Made by a program: the position numbers and the translations under genes
Assembly (NCBI GenBank): GCA_964496905.1
Contig: CAZCAQ010000013.1
Location: 1 to 23,946, forward strand
DNA from: CAZCAQ01 sp964496905
Lineage (GTDB): Bacteria > Patescibacteriota > WWE3 > UBA101185 > UBA10185
Direction of reading: 5' to 3'
DNA length: 23,946 nucleotides
The notes under the pieces: generated by a model
The model's database searches: none
What the model was told of the DNA's origin: nothing
Seen by the model: only the letters and a program-made list of their open reading frames with translations
Part shown: positions 1 to 6,859 of the stretch, piece after piece
Layout of the letters: every line of letters starts with the position of its first letter
How positions within the stretch are numbered: the first letter of the stretch is position 1

Positions 1-2
1 TT

Positions 3-77
3 TGGTGAGGGCGGTGGGATTCGAACCCACGACCTGTCGGTTAAGAGCCGAATGCTCTACCACTGAGCTACGCCCCC
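3..77 (-). tRNA. tRNA-Lys(CTT)
   Basis: A complete cloverleaf reads on the minus strand from 77 to 3. The acceptor stem GGGGGCG pairs with CGCCCTC with one G-T pair. The D arm is GCTCAGTGGTAGAGC. The anticodon loop CTCTTAA carries CTT, which reads AAG (Lys). The T arm is GTGGGTTCGAATCCCAC. The discriminator is A and the CCA end is encoded (positions 3-5). The outermost anticodon-stem pair is a T-C mismatch. The gene lies downstream of and co-directional with the MFS gene, but has its own -10-like boxes upstream. Confidence 0.96.
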
Positions 78-88
78 TACACCTAAAA

Positions 89-102
89 ACTATACGATTA
101 TG
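89..102 (-). promoter_or_regulatory. Promoter of tRNA-Lys
   Basis: On the minus strand two overlapping candidate -10 boxes lie just before the tRNA: TATAGT (94-89), 11 nt from the first tRNA base, and CATAAT (102-97). A weak TTGCTC -35 lies 17 bp upstream of the CATAAT box. Either would give the short leader usual for a tRNA. Which box is used cannot be decided by eye. Confidence 0.5.
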
Positions 103-130
103 GCAAAACCGCTGGATTTGAGCAATGACC

Positions 131-1360
131 TTACGCTATGACTTTTTTAGGATTTTCTTTGTTTGTATAGGCTCCCATAAAAAATGACAACAAAACAGCG
201 GCAAAAACAAAAAGTGACACTAAAGCGGTAAATTGGCTTAATTCGCCCTTTTGCATTGATTCACCTATCAAAATTGAGAAAAGCACATAAGGCAATTTTG
301 TCATAAAGGCAACTGTAGAAAGTACTGTAGCGCGGTATTTTGACTCAACACGAGCATTTACAATTATTGATAGCCAAGGAGAGCCTAGGTTTCCCGCAAC
401 AGAAATTAAGAGTAAAGGAATAACTCCCCATAAACCAATTGAAAACGACCCAAGCAACATTCCGCACCCAATACACACTGTTAAAAACATCATTCCTGCA
501 TTATCGCCAAAAAAGGCTCTAAAGCGGTGAAGTTGCGAAACTGCGATTGCAGATGCCAAATACAACAAAGGTGACACTACGGCCAACGTATTGCTTCCAA
601 AACCTAGATTTACGGCCATTGCAGGCTTAAGGAATCCCCAGTCAAAAATAAAGAAAAAGCCCAAAATAATGAAAATGCTTAAAACATATTTGCGCAGTTT
701 TGGGCCAAAAAGTTTTACGGCTCCCATTTTGATTTGGACCAAGTACCCTTTAACAGAAAATGCTGCAGTTTCTACTTTTGGCTCTTTTAGCGTCAGAGCG
801 ACCAAAAAGGCTGCAAGCTGAGAAAATCCCCAAAACAGGTAGGGCAATCTTGGATGAATGCTAAACAAAAAGTAACCTCCAATAAAGGTTGCCAATACTA
901 CTGTTACAATCATTAAGGTATTGGTAAAGGCAATAATTTCTTCAAAATCGGCTTCGGCTTTTTCTTCTACTAAACTGTCATATGCTAGCGCTTCAGAAGT
1001 TCCTGAATACAGTGCAAAACCTACCTGAAAGCCAATAAATCCAAAAAGCATTGAACTAAAGCCAATTGCACCGGTCATTACACCAACGCCAACGGTTGTA
1101 AAAAGAAAGGCCAGTAAAATAGCACGCTTTTTGCCTATTAAATCACCTAAAGCTCCTGTAGGAATTTCAAGCAAAAGTCCTATTCCAAAGCCAATAGCGT
1201 CAATAATTCCTATTTCACCGTAAGTTAAAAACATGCTCCAAAAAAAGATCCATGAAGATTCTCCAAAAACCATGCTGTTAAAAAAGGTTAAAAGGTAGTA
1301 TTTTTTGATGTTTTTGTGTTTTATAAGGCGTTTTTGCTTTTCCAAAAAGGAAAGTGTCAT
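131..1360 (-). CDS. MFS family transporter (drug-efflux type)
   Basis: The 409-residue polytopic membrane protein has about 12 hydrophobic segments in a Major Facilitator fold. The loop after the second transmembrane segment carries MFS motif A (residues 67-79: P-T-G-A-L-G-D-L-I-G-K-K-R). This motif is typical of proton-coupled exporters and helps gate the carrier. A second conserved patch, G-T-S-E-A-L-A-Y-D-S (120-129), is common in the drug-exporter branch. The likely role is proton-driven export of a small toxic molecule across the cytoplasmic membrane; the substrate is unknown. The ATG at 1360 fits an extended -10 promoter seven bases upstream, so the mRNA is probably leaderless. The promoter is overlaid by a perfect 9-bp inverted repeat, which suggests repression by a dimeric regulator. 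Family call sure, substrate not. Confidence 0.9.
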   Translation of the reverse strand: MTLSFLEKQKRLIKHKNIKKYYLLTFFNSMVFGESSWIFFWSMFLTYGEIGIIDAIGFGIGLLLEIPTGALGDLIGKKRAILLAFLFTTVGVGVMTGAIGFSSMLFGFIGFQVGFALYSGTSEALAYDSLVEEKAEADFEEIIAFTNTLMIVTVVLATFIGGYFLFSIHPRLPYLFWGFSQLAAFLVALTLKEPKVETAAFSVKGYLVQIKMGAVKLFGPKLRKYVLSIFIILGFFFIFDWGFLKPAMAVNLGFGSNTLAVVSPLLYLASAIAVSQLHRFRAFFGDNAGMMFLTVCIGCGMLLGSFSIGLWGVIPLLLISVAGNLGSPWLSIIVNARVESKYRATVLSTVAFMTKLPYVLFSILIGESMQKGELSQFTALVSLFVFAAVLLSFFMGAYTNKENPKKVIA

Positions 1361-1367
1361 GTGGGGA

Positions 1368-1376
1368 ATTATAGCA
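1368..1376 (-). promoter_or_regulatory. Extended -10 promoter of the MFS gene
   Basis: On the minus strand TGCTATAAT is a perfect extended -10 element (TGn-TATAAT). It ends 7 nt before the ATG at 1360, so transcription should start at or next to the start codon. The -35 region (TTATAG, 18 bp upstream) is weak, which an extended -10 can offset. Confidence 0.7.
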
Positions 1377-1397
1377 TGATTCCTAAATATGCTATAA
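1369..1397. promoter_or_regulatory. Operator-like inverted repeat on the MFS promoter
   Basis: Two perfect 9-bp arms, TTATAGCAT (1369-1377) and ATGCTATAA (1389-1397), are separated by 11 bases. Their centres lie 20 bp apart, about two helical turns, as for a dimeric helix-turn-helix repressor. The left arm covers the extended -10 and the right arm covers the -35 region of the MFS promoter. The right arm also reads TGCTATAAG on the plus strand, so it could instead be a second promoter firing toward gap 1. No regulator gene is visible in the window. Confidence 0.5.
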
Positions 1398-1405
1398 GTT
1401 AAGGC

Positions 1406-1428
1406 CTGTCAGTTTTGGGTTTTGACAG
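1406..1428. repeat. Short inverted repeat at left edge of assembly gap 1
   Basis: CTGTCA (1406-1411) and TGACAG (1423-1428) are perfect 6-bp arms with an 11-base loop, and the second arm ends exactly at the first N. It may be a hairpin at which assembly stopped, or the end of a repeat family. Nothing more can be said from this side of the gap. Confidence 0.35.
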
Positions 1429-1528
1429 NNNNNNNNNNNNNNNNNNNNNNNNNNNNNNNNNNNNNNNNNNNNNNNNNNNNNNNNNNNNNNNNNNNNNNNN
1501 NNNNNNNNNNNNNNNNNNNNNNNNNNNN
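1429..1528. other. Assembly gap (100 N)
   Basis: There are exactly 100 N, the usual placeholder for a scaffold gap of unknown size. Open frames that appear to run through it are artefacts. Confidence 0.98.
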
Positions 1529-1589
1529 CAAAAGCACTCGACCCCGCCTCCTTCGCTTCGCTCAGTCCGGCATTCTCATCCACCGAGGC
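1529..1589. repeat. GC-rich segment between gap 1 and the tRNA-Arg terminator, probably repetitive
   Basis: This 61-base stretch is clearly richer in G+C than the surrounding AT-rich genome. It contains the short tandem CTTCGCTTCGCTCAG and flanking GCCTC/GAGGC complementarity. It sits directly downstream of tRNA-Arg on the minus strand and touches the scaffold gap. Assemblers break at repeats, so an interspersed repeat or tRNA-linked integration scar is plausible. No protein or known RNA is recognised. Confidence 0.35.
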
Positions 1590-1628
1590 AAAAAAACAGC
1601 CACCACCTTCGGTGGTATCTGCTTTTTT
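1590..1628 (-). terminator. Rho-independent terminator of tRNA-Arg (bidirectional)
   Basis: On the minus strand the run is A6, GCAG, AT, ACCACC, loop GAA, GGTGGT, GG, CTG, T7. The 6-bp GC-rich core is extended by CAG/CTG and by A/T pairing, and ends in seven T. It begins at the last base of the tRNA CCA. The plus strand also ends in six T, so it could stop transcription from both sides. Confidence 0.85.
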
Positions 1629-1704
1629 GGCGCCCCCGGAGGGATTCGAACCCCCGACCCCACGGTTCGAAGCCGTGTACTCTAATCCGCTGAGCTACGG
1701 AGGC
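1628..1704 (-). tRNA. tRNA-Arg(TCG)
   Basis: The cloverleaf reads from 1704 to 1628. The acceptor stem GCCTCCG pairs with CGGGGGC (one T-G pair). The anticodon stem ACGG/CCGT encloses the loop CTTCGAA with anticodon TCG, which reads CGA (Arg) and possibly the rest of the CGN box. The T arm is GGGGGTTCGAATCCCTC, the discriminator is G, and the CCA is encoded. Translating this gene gives the well-known false protein string RDSNPRP, so frames across it are not genes. Confidence 0.95.
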
Positions 1705-1766
1705 ACTTGTTCAAATGCGTAAAGCTAAAAAACTGGCTCAAAATACTCAAAATTCAAGTAAAATCA

Positions 1767-1795
1767 ATGAAATCCAGTCAATTATACTATATACT
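1767..1795 (+). promoter_or_regulatory. Promoter of the DUF4430-like gene
   Basis: TATACT (1790-1795) ends 6 nt before the GTG start at 1802, with ATGAAA as a weak -35 at 17 bp (1767-1772). A second TATACT lies at 1783-1788. Use of the nearer box would give a leaderless GTG mRNA. Confidence 0.5.
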
Positions 1796-1801
1796 CACTA
1801 A

Positions 1802-2296
1802 GTGGAGAAATTTAAAAACTTCTATCAAGAACACAAAAACCGCATAGACTTTGTTTTACCCATTTTTTATCTTTTTTTGCTAGTTTTAGGCTTTTTGTAT
1901 ATTCAGTCGGTTCTTAACTCTCCAGAGGTCGAAGTCCAAAGACCTCCAAAAAAGGAAGAAGTTGAAGAAAGAAACGAAAAAGAAATAGATGTCACTCTTA
2001 TCATAATTGACGAACAAGGCAATCTTTTAAATTCTTATACATATAAAATTGAAAATAAAAAAACTGTCGATGACCTTATGCAAGAGCTTAGATCAACGCA
2101 AAATATGTTTTACGAAAAAGTGGTCTATTTAGACGGATTAAGGGTAGAACAGCTGTTACAAAGGGAAATCCCTCAAAAACACGAATGGCAAGTTTACTTA
2201 GAAAACAAAAATGTAACAGATCAAATAGAGCAAGTAACTTTTATTGACAATCAAGACGCTCGCGCAGTTAAAATTGTTTTAGAACCAACAAAATAG
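1802..2296 (+). CDS. Single-pass membrane-anchored protein with DUF4430-like domain
   Basis: The 164-residue protein has a short basic N-terminus, one transmembrane helix (about 16-37), a charged K/E linker (about 44-62) and an extracytoplasmic domain (62-162). The domain pattern (TVDDLMQEL near 88-96, a central W129-Q-V-Y-L-E-N-K, then a hydrophobic end) recalls DUF4430, a ubiquitin-like fold related to cobalamin/SLBB-type binding domains. No ligand can be named. The start is GTG at 1802, chosen because a -10 box lies 6 nt upstream and no ATG precedes the membrane helix. It converges on the efflux operon with only 3 bases between stop codons and no terminator. Gene sure, domain tentative. 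Confidence 0.7.
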   Translation: MEKFKNFYQEHKNRIDFVLPIFYLFLLVLGFLYIQSVLNSPEVEVQRPPKKEEVEERNEKEIDVTLIIIDEQGNLLNSYTYKIENKKTVDDLMQELRSTQNMFYEKVVYLDGLRVEQLLQREIPQKHEWQVYLENKNVTDQIEQVTFIDNQDARAVKIVLEPTK

Positions 2297-2299
2297 CAC

Positions 2300-3475
2300 T
2301 TACTCATAAACTAGAGCTTGAATAGGATCTTTTTTACCCGCCTTTACTGCCGGATATGTTCCAAACAGCACACCTACTCCTACAGAAAAGAAGAAAGCAA
2401 TTAAAACTGCGTACAACGGAACACTAGCTTTAAGTACCGACTGGACTGCAAAAGTAAGTAAATATGATAGCAAAATACCAACAATACCACCTGTGACGCT
2501 AATTAGAACCGCTTCGCTTAAAAACTGTAAAGTTATGTTTTTTGGAGTTGCTCCAACTGCCTTACGCAGACCAATTTCTCTTGTTCGTTCTGTAACCGAA
2601 ACAAGCATAATATTCATTATGCCAATTCCCCCTACAACAAGTGAAATTCCAGCAATTAACCCAAGCCCAGCAGTTAACATTTGTAAAATGCTTTGGAACG
2701 ATTCTAATAATTCCGTTTGAGATACAACGGTAAATTCATCTTCATCAAGATCCCGCAATAGTGCAAGTTCTATAACTTTTTTGGATTTTCTTATATCAGC
2801 GTCTTCACTCATTTTGACAGCGATGCTAGATAAATTTTCTATCCCAAGTGTATCCATTGCAGAAGTGTACGGCATTGCCAAACCTTGATCATACGTTCGA
2901 TTCTTTTTTGCAATGGTGCCAATAATTTGATACGAGTCGTCTTCAACTTTTACACTTTTACCAATTGGGTCGGTTTCTCCAAAAAGTTCCTTTTTAACGT
3001 CTACACCAATTAGGGCTACTTTTCTTTTAGATTTAACTTCTTGATCAGTAAAATTACGACCTTCCTCAACTACATAACCAGAAACATAAGTACCATCAGC
3101 GTTTATTCCAACAAGAGTACCCATATAAGAATTTGTCTTAAACCGTAAATTTGCGCCAGATCGAACTGACGGAGTTAACGCGACCACTTCACTGCCTGTA
3201 TTGCGTTCAATTAGTTCAACGTGCTTGTCGTCAAGTTTATTTCGCGAAAAAGCATTGGCTGGATCACTTCTAATGTTAAAGCGTCCTGGAGTTACCAAAA
3301 TTAAATTGGAGCCAAGGTTTGAAAACTGGTCTGCAATATAAGCTTGAACTCCTGTTCCAAAAGAAAGCATTGAAACTACGGCAAATACACCAATAATTAC
3401 ACCGAGCATTGTTAAAAAAGCTCGCAATTTGTTCACTTTTATTGAATTAAATGCTGAATGTAATATTTCACTCAT
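2300..3475 (-). CDS. ABC transporter permease, MacB/FtsX family (second paralogue)
   Basis: The 391-residue permease begins with a cytoplasmic tail and a transmembrane helix in the MacB pattern (KLRAFLTMLGVIIGVFAVVS, 16-35). A large extracytoplasmic MacB periplasmic-core-type domain follows (about 45-260). The FtsX domain has three more helices (about 270-385) and includes the coupling segment V-T-E-R-T-R-E-I-G-L-R-K-A-V-G-A. It starts one base after the stop of its paralogue at 3477, with a weak GAGGT ribosome site 9 nt upstream. The two permeases probably form a heterodimer moved by the ATPase at 4667. It is the last gene of the operon; substrate unknown (peptide, lipid or drug). Confidence 0.92.
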   Translation of the reverse strand: MSEILHSAFNSIKVNKLRAFLTMLGVIIGVFAVVSMLSFGTGVQAYIADQFSNLGSNLILVTPGRFNIRSDPANAFSRNKLDDKHVELIERNTGSEVVALTPSVRSGANLRFKTNSYMGTLVGINADGTYVSGYVVEEGRNFTDQEVKSKRKVALIGVDVKKELFGETDPIGKSVKVEDDSYQIIGTIAKKNRTYDQGLAMPYTSAMDTLGIENLSSIAVKMSEDADIRKSKKVIELALLRDLDEDEFTVVSQTELLESFQSILQMLTAGLGLIAGISLVVGGIGIMNIMLVSVTERTREIGLRKAVGATPKNITLQFLSEAVLISVTGGIVGILLSYLLTFAVQSVLKASVPLYAVLIAFFFSVGVGVLFGTYPAVKAGKKDPIQALVYE

Positions 3476-3476
3476 G

Positions 3477-4670
3477 TTATTCGTACCTCAATGCGTCAAT
3501 TGGATCCTTTTTACTAGCCGCATATGCTGGATATGTTCCAAAAACTACTCCAACTACCAGCGAAAACATAAAAGCCATTAATACAGTTAAAGGTGGGATT
3601 TCTACCGCAATAAACTGCTTTAAACCTAAAGTTAGTAAAAACGCCATAAAAATACCAATAAACCCCCCAATTACACTTAAAATCACCGATTCAGATAAAA
3701 ATTGAAACGCAATATCAAATTTTGTGGCACCTATTGCCATACGCAAACCTACTTCACGAGTGCGTTCAGTTACAGTTACAAGCATAATGTTCATAATGCC
3801 GATGCCACCAACTAACAATGAGATTGCGGCTATAGCCCCAAGTCCAAGAGTAATTACACCTAATAATTGTTGAACTGTAGAAAGAATATCTTCAGACGAC
3901 AAAACAGAAAAATCGTCTTCATCAAGATCTCTCAGTAAGGCCAGCTCAATCTGTTTTTGAGCCACGTCCATTTGCTCTTCACTTTTGGCTTTTGCAACAA
4001 TGTAAGTTAAACGCTTTAAATTATAAGTCTGCATTAAAGTTGTGTATGGAGCTAGAATTTGGTTGTCATAATCTGAGCCTTTTTCTTTAAAAACACCTAC
4101 AACTTGAAAGGTTTCATTGTTTATTTTAATTGTTCTACCAACGGGATCAATGTTATTGTAAAGCTCTTTTTTTACGTTAGGACCAAGAATTACAACTTTT
4201 TTATTGCCATTTTCCTCACTTTTTGTAAAAAAACGGCCAGTATCAATGGTGTAGTTAAAAATGTTTGTACCCTCATAGGTTGTACCTATTATTTCTGCAA
4301 AAAACTTTTTCCCTTTATATTCAGTTGTACCATTTAAATTTACTGAAGGGGCAATAAATGCAACATTTTCCATTCCGTATGTTTCAATTGTGCGAACATT
4401 TTTCTCGCTTAACTTATTGCGTGTTAAAGATAATGAAGGATCCCCCGCCATGTCAGAGCTACCCGGCGCGATAAACAGAATATTTGAACCTAGCGCATCA
4501 AACTGACCTTTTATATAATTTTGAAATCCTCTTCCAAGGGCAACAAGTGAGACAACAGAAAAAACACCAATTATCACGCCTAACATTGTTAAAAATGACC
4601 TAAGCTTGCTTGATTTTAACGAAATTAGTGACGTAGCTATACCGTCTGTTAAACGAGATGTAATTATCAT
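3477..4670 (-). CDS. ABC transporter permease, MacB/FtsX family (first paralogue)
   Basis: The 397-residue permease has the same plan as its neighbour: an N-terminal helix (KLRSFLTMLGVIIGVFSVVS, about 22-41), a MacB core-like extracytoplasmic domain and a C-terminal three-helix FtsX domain with V-T-E-R-T-R-E-V-G-L-R-M-A-I-G-A. Both paralogues share the motif E-L-A-L-L-R-D-L-D-E-D before the FtsX domain, so they arose by tandem duplication. The ATG overlaps the ATPase stop codon (ATGA), pointing to coupled translation. In MacB proper, ATPase and permease are fused; here they are split. Likely one half of a heterodimeric efflux pump. Confidence 0.92.
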   Translation of the reverse strand: MIITSRLTDGIATSLISLKSSKLRSFLTMLGVIIGVFSVVSLVALGRGFQNYIKGQFDALGSNILFIAPGSSDMAGDPSLSLTRNKLSEKNVRTIETYGMENVAFIAPSVNLNGTTEYKGKKFFAEIIGTTYEGTNIFNYTIDTGRFFTKSEENGNKKVVILGPNVKKELYNNIDPVGRTIKINNETFQVVGVFKEKGSDYDNQILAPYTTLMQTYNLKRLTYIVAKAKSEEQMDVAQKQIELALLRDLDEDDFSVLSSEDILSTVQQLLGVITLGLGAIAAISLLVGGIGIMNIMLVTVTERTREVGLRMAIGATKFDIAFQFLSESVILSVIGGFIGIFMAFLLTLGLKQFIAVEIPPLTVLMAFMFSLVVGVVFGTYPAYAASKKDPIDALRYE

Positions 4671-5341
4671 TGCTGAATGACTTCACCATCCTTAATTATT
4701 ATTTTTCGTTTTGCAATTTGAGCCAAATCTTCATCGTGCGTAACAATTACTATCGTTTTACCTAAATCATTAAGTTTGTGAAAAAGTGCTTCTATGTCAG
4801 CACCTGTCTTGGAGTCAAGATTTCCAGTTGGTTCATCGGCAAAAATCAAACTTGGATCGTTTACTAGGGCTCTAGCAATCGCAACTCGCTGTTTTTGACC
4901 TCCAGACAATTCGTTTGATTTATTGTTCTTTCTTTCAGTTAGTTCTACTAAGTTAATCATTTCTTCGGCTTTTTTATGCCAAGCACTTCTGGGCATTTTG
5001 CTGTATTTTAATGGAAGAATTACGTTATCAAGTACCGAAGTTCTTGGTAGTAAATTAAAAGCCTGAAAAACAAAGCCAATTTCTTTATTTCGTATGCGAG
5101 CAAGCTCATTTTCTTTTAGAGAAGAGACCAAAATATCATTTAAGTATATTTCTCCGCTAGTTGGGGTATCTAAAAGTCCAAGCATGTGCATTAAAGTAGA
5201 TTTTCCAGAACCCGATTTGCCTACTATTGCAACAAACTCTCCTTCTTCAATTTGTATAGATATGTTTTTTACAGCGGCAATTTCATCTTTGCCAATTTTA
5301 TATATTTTAGATACGTTTTTGGCTTCAATTACCTTCCGCAT
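4667..5341 (-). CDS. ABC transporter ATP-binding protein, MacB/LolD type
   Basis: This is a 224-residue nucleotide-binding subunit with all key motifs: Walker A G41-K-S-G-S-G-K-S-T49, Q-loop Q93, signature L145-S-G-G-Q-K-Q-R152, Walker B ending D169-E170, D-loop G-N-L-D (173-176) and switch H192. Length and sequence match the LolD/MacB/FtsE group, which drives FtsX-type permeases by mechanotransmission. It overlaps the adaptor gene by 17 bases and the following permease by 4, so the set is tightly coupled. An SD-like AGGCGG lies 6 nt before the ATG. Confidence 0.96.
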   Translation of the reverse strand: MRKVIEAKNVSKIYKIGKDEIAAVKNISIQIEEGEFVAIVGKSGSGKSTLMHMLGLLDTPTSGEIYLNDILVSSLKENELARIRNKEIGFVFQAFNLLPRTSVLDNVILPLKYSKMPRSAWHKKAEEMINLVELTERKNNKSNELSGGQKQRVAIARALVNDPSLIFADEPTGNLDSKTGADIEALFHKLNDLGKTIVIVTHDEDLAQIAKRKIIIKDGEVIQQ

Positions 5342-6377
5342 ACTTAACCGCCTGTCCTTCTGTAAGTTCTACGTCTTCTGTTGGAATTACTACTGTTGAG
5401 TTAGAAAGATCTGTAATCACTTGTGTGTAAAAGTCACCTTCTATACCAGTTTCAACGTATTTTTTTGCTAAAACCCCATCTTGATCAATCCAGACGTATT
5501 TTCCTTTATCGTCTTCTGATATGGCGTCAAACGACAAAGCGTTTACTTTTTCATTTGTGGATTCAATTTTAATCTCTGAGTCACCAGTCATTCCTAGTAA
5601 AATTTGAGCATCTTTTGCAGGCTCAATAGCTATTTCGACCTCAAAATCACCTTCTGAATTTGCAAACAATGGTAGGCTGGTTATTTTTCCAGAAAAAGTA
5701 GTGTTTTTGTACGAATCTAATGTAATTAAAACAGGTTGATCAACTTTTACAAAACCAAAATCTTCTTGGTCAACACTAACTTTAAAGACTAAATTTGTTA
5801 AATCGGCAACTTTTAAAACAGTTTGGCCAAGGCCTGCTACTTCGTTTGCTTCCTTTACAACATCAACGACTGTAGCATCTGCGGGTGACAGGATTCTAAG
5901 GTTTGCTAAGGAATTAACTGCAGAATTATAATTTGCGTTGGCTTTGCTAATTAGTTCATCTAGTCTACTTAAATTAGCCTCATATTCGTTTTGACCCCCA
6001 ACAGCGCTTGTGTTTGTACTATAAGTTTCTATGTATATTTCTTTATCTTTTATTGCTATATCGCGCGTATCTCGTAAAGACTGAATATCGTTAAAATCTG
6101 AGTTTGAAACTGCATCGGCCAAAAGTTTACCTTTTTCGACTTTATCTCCTTTTGCTACATAAAGGTTGCTAATGCGGCCGCCACCTTCAAAAGCTAATTC
6201 ATACTCAATTTGAGCTTTTACTTCGCCGGAAGCAGAAACTGTTTTAGAGACCTCAGTTTGTTCAACAGAGACTTTTTCCACTTCTACAGCTTTAGATGAT
6301 GCTTTTTGAGTAGCCATATAAATTATGCCTCCACCTACAACTAATATTATTCCTATAATTATCGCCTTTTTCATCAT
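5325..6377 (-). CDS. Periplasmic adaptor (membrane fusion) protein, MacA/HlyD type
   Basis: The 350-residue protein has an N-terminal signal anchor (about 4-22), then the adaptor order seen in MacA. First comes half of a biotinyl-lipoyl-like domain (about 45-90, with G-R-I-S-N-L-Y-V-A-K-G-D-K-V). A short alpha-helical hairpin follows (about 95-150), then the second lipoyl half (about 155-190), a beta-barrel domain (about 190-270) and a membrane-proximal domain (about 275-345). It heads the efflux operon. CPR cells are thought to lack an outer membrane, so the adaptor may steer substrate at the outer face of the cytoplasmic membrane or across the wall instead of docking with TolC. A perfect TATAAT lies five bases before ATG-ATG. 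Confidence 0.9.
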   Translation of the reverse strand: MMKKAIIIGIILVVGGGIIYMATQKASSKAVEVEKVSVEQTEVSKTVSASGEVKAQIEYELAFEGGGRISNLYVAKGDKVEKGKLLADAVSNSDFNDIQSLRDTRDIAIKDKEIYIETYSTNTSAVGGQNEYEANLSRLDELISKANANYNSAVNSLANLRILSPADATVVDVVKEANEVAGLGQTVLKVADLTNLVFKVSVDQEDFGFVKVDQPVLITLDSYKNTTFSGKITSLPLFANSEGDFEVEIAIEPAKDAQILLGMTGDSEIKIESTNEKVNALSFDAISEDDKGKYVWIDQDGVLAKKYVETGIEGDFYTQVITDLSNSTVVIPTEDVELTEGQAVKYAEGN

Positions 6378-6382
6378 TTTGT

Positions 6383-6388
6383 ATTATA
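6383..6388 (-). promoter_or_regulatory. -10 box of the efflux operon
   Basis: A perfect TATAAT on the minus strand ends 5 nt before the ATG at 6377, implying a leaderless transcript. The -35 region (TTTTAA, 17 bp upstream) is weak. It lies back-to-back with the promoter of the kinase gene. Confidence 0.65.
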
Positions 6389-6391
6389 CAT

Positions 6392-6421
6392 TTGCATCAA
6401 CGTATTTAAAAGTCGTAAACT
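6392..6421 (+). promoter_or_regulatory. Promoter of the undecaprenol kinase gene
   Basis: TTGCAT (6392-6397), an 18-bp spacer and TAAACT (6416-6421), 6 nt before the GTG start at 6428. Both boxes are partial matches. Its footprint overlaps that of the divergent efflux promoter. Confidence 0.45.
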
Positions 6422-6427
6422 ACTAAT

Positions 6428-6820
6428 GTGATTAAAACTATTGCCCAAGAGCATCACCCTAAAAAACAGGCAAAACGCTTTAAATACGCTTTTGATGGGA
6501 TTTTTCACGCATTATTAAATGAGGCAAATTTTAGGCTACAGTTGCTTTATGCTGTAATGGTGACATTTGCAGGTTTTTATTTTGGTATAAATCCGTCAGA
6601 GTGGGGCCTTTTAGTACTGGCCTTGGGCCTTTTATTGTCGGCTGAAATGATTAATACAGTAGTTGAAAACGTAATAGACAGTGTAATAAAAGATTATGAT
6701 GAAGGTGCAAAAGTGATTAAAGATTTGTCCGCAGGCTTTGTTTTAGTTATTGGAATAACTACTTTACTAGTAAGTATGATAATATTTGTACCTTATTTTG
6801 TAATATTTTCTACATTCTGA
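6428..6820 (+). CDS. Diacylglycerol/undecaprenol kinase (DgkA family)
   Basis: This 130-residue integral membrane kinase has the family length and motifs: N31-E-A-N-F-R36 (the N-E-x-x-F-R element), the catalytic stretch E73-M-I-N-T-V-V-E-N-V-I-D84 and K98-D-L-S-A-G103. E73 and E80 match the metal/catalytic glutamates of DgkA. In Gram-positive-type bacteria this family mainly phosphorylates undecaprenol to regenerate the lipid carrier for peptidoglycan and glycans, which fits the polyprenyl synthase and GT39 protein nearby. The start is GTG at 6428, because an ATG two bases upstream is followed at once by TGA. No terminator separates it from the convergent GT39 gene. Confidence 0.93.
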   Translation: MIKTIAQEHHPKKQAKRFKYAFDGIFHALLNEANFRLQLLYAVMVTFAGFYFGINPSEWGLLVLALGLLLSAEMINTVVENVIDSVIKDYDEGAKVIKDLSAGFVLVIGITTLLVSMIIFVPYFVIFSTF

Positions 6821-6859
6821 TACTTAAACTAATATTAGAGGCAAATGTACTTCAGTGAC

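Noticed and set aside
591..821. Plus-strand frame inside the MFS gene, and similar antisense frames inside other genes (for example 2493-2720, 5094-5399, 18277-18873, 22212-22526)
   Set aside because: They lie opposite well-supported genes, have no recognisable domains and no promoter or ribosome site.
1392..1693. Three open frames running through gap 1 and tRNA-Arg
   Set aside because: They read through 100 N and through the tRNA, giving the known artefact string RDSNPRP. No start signal or coding character.
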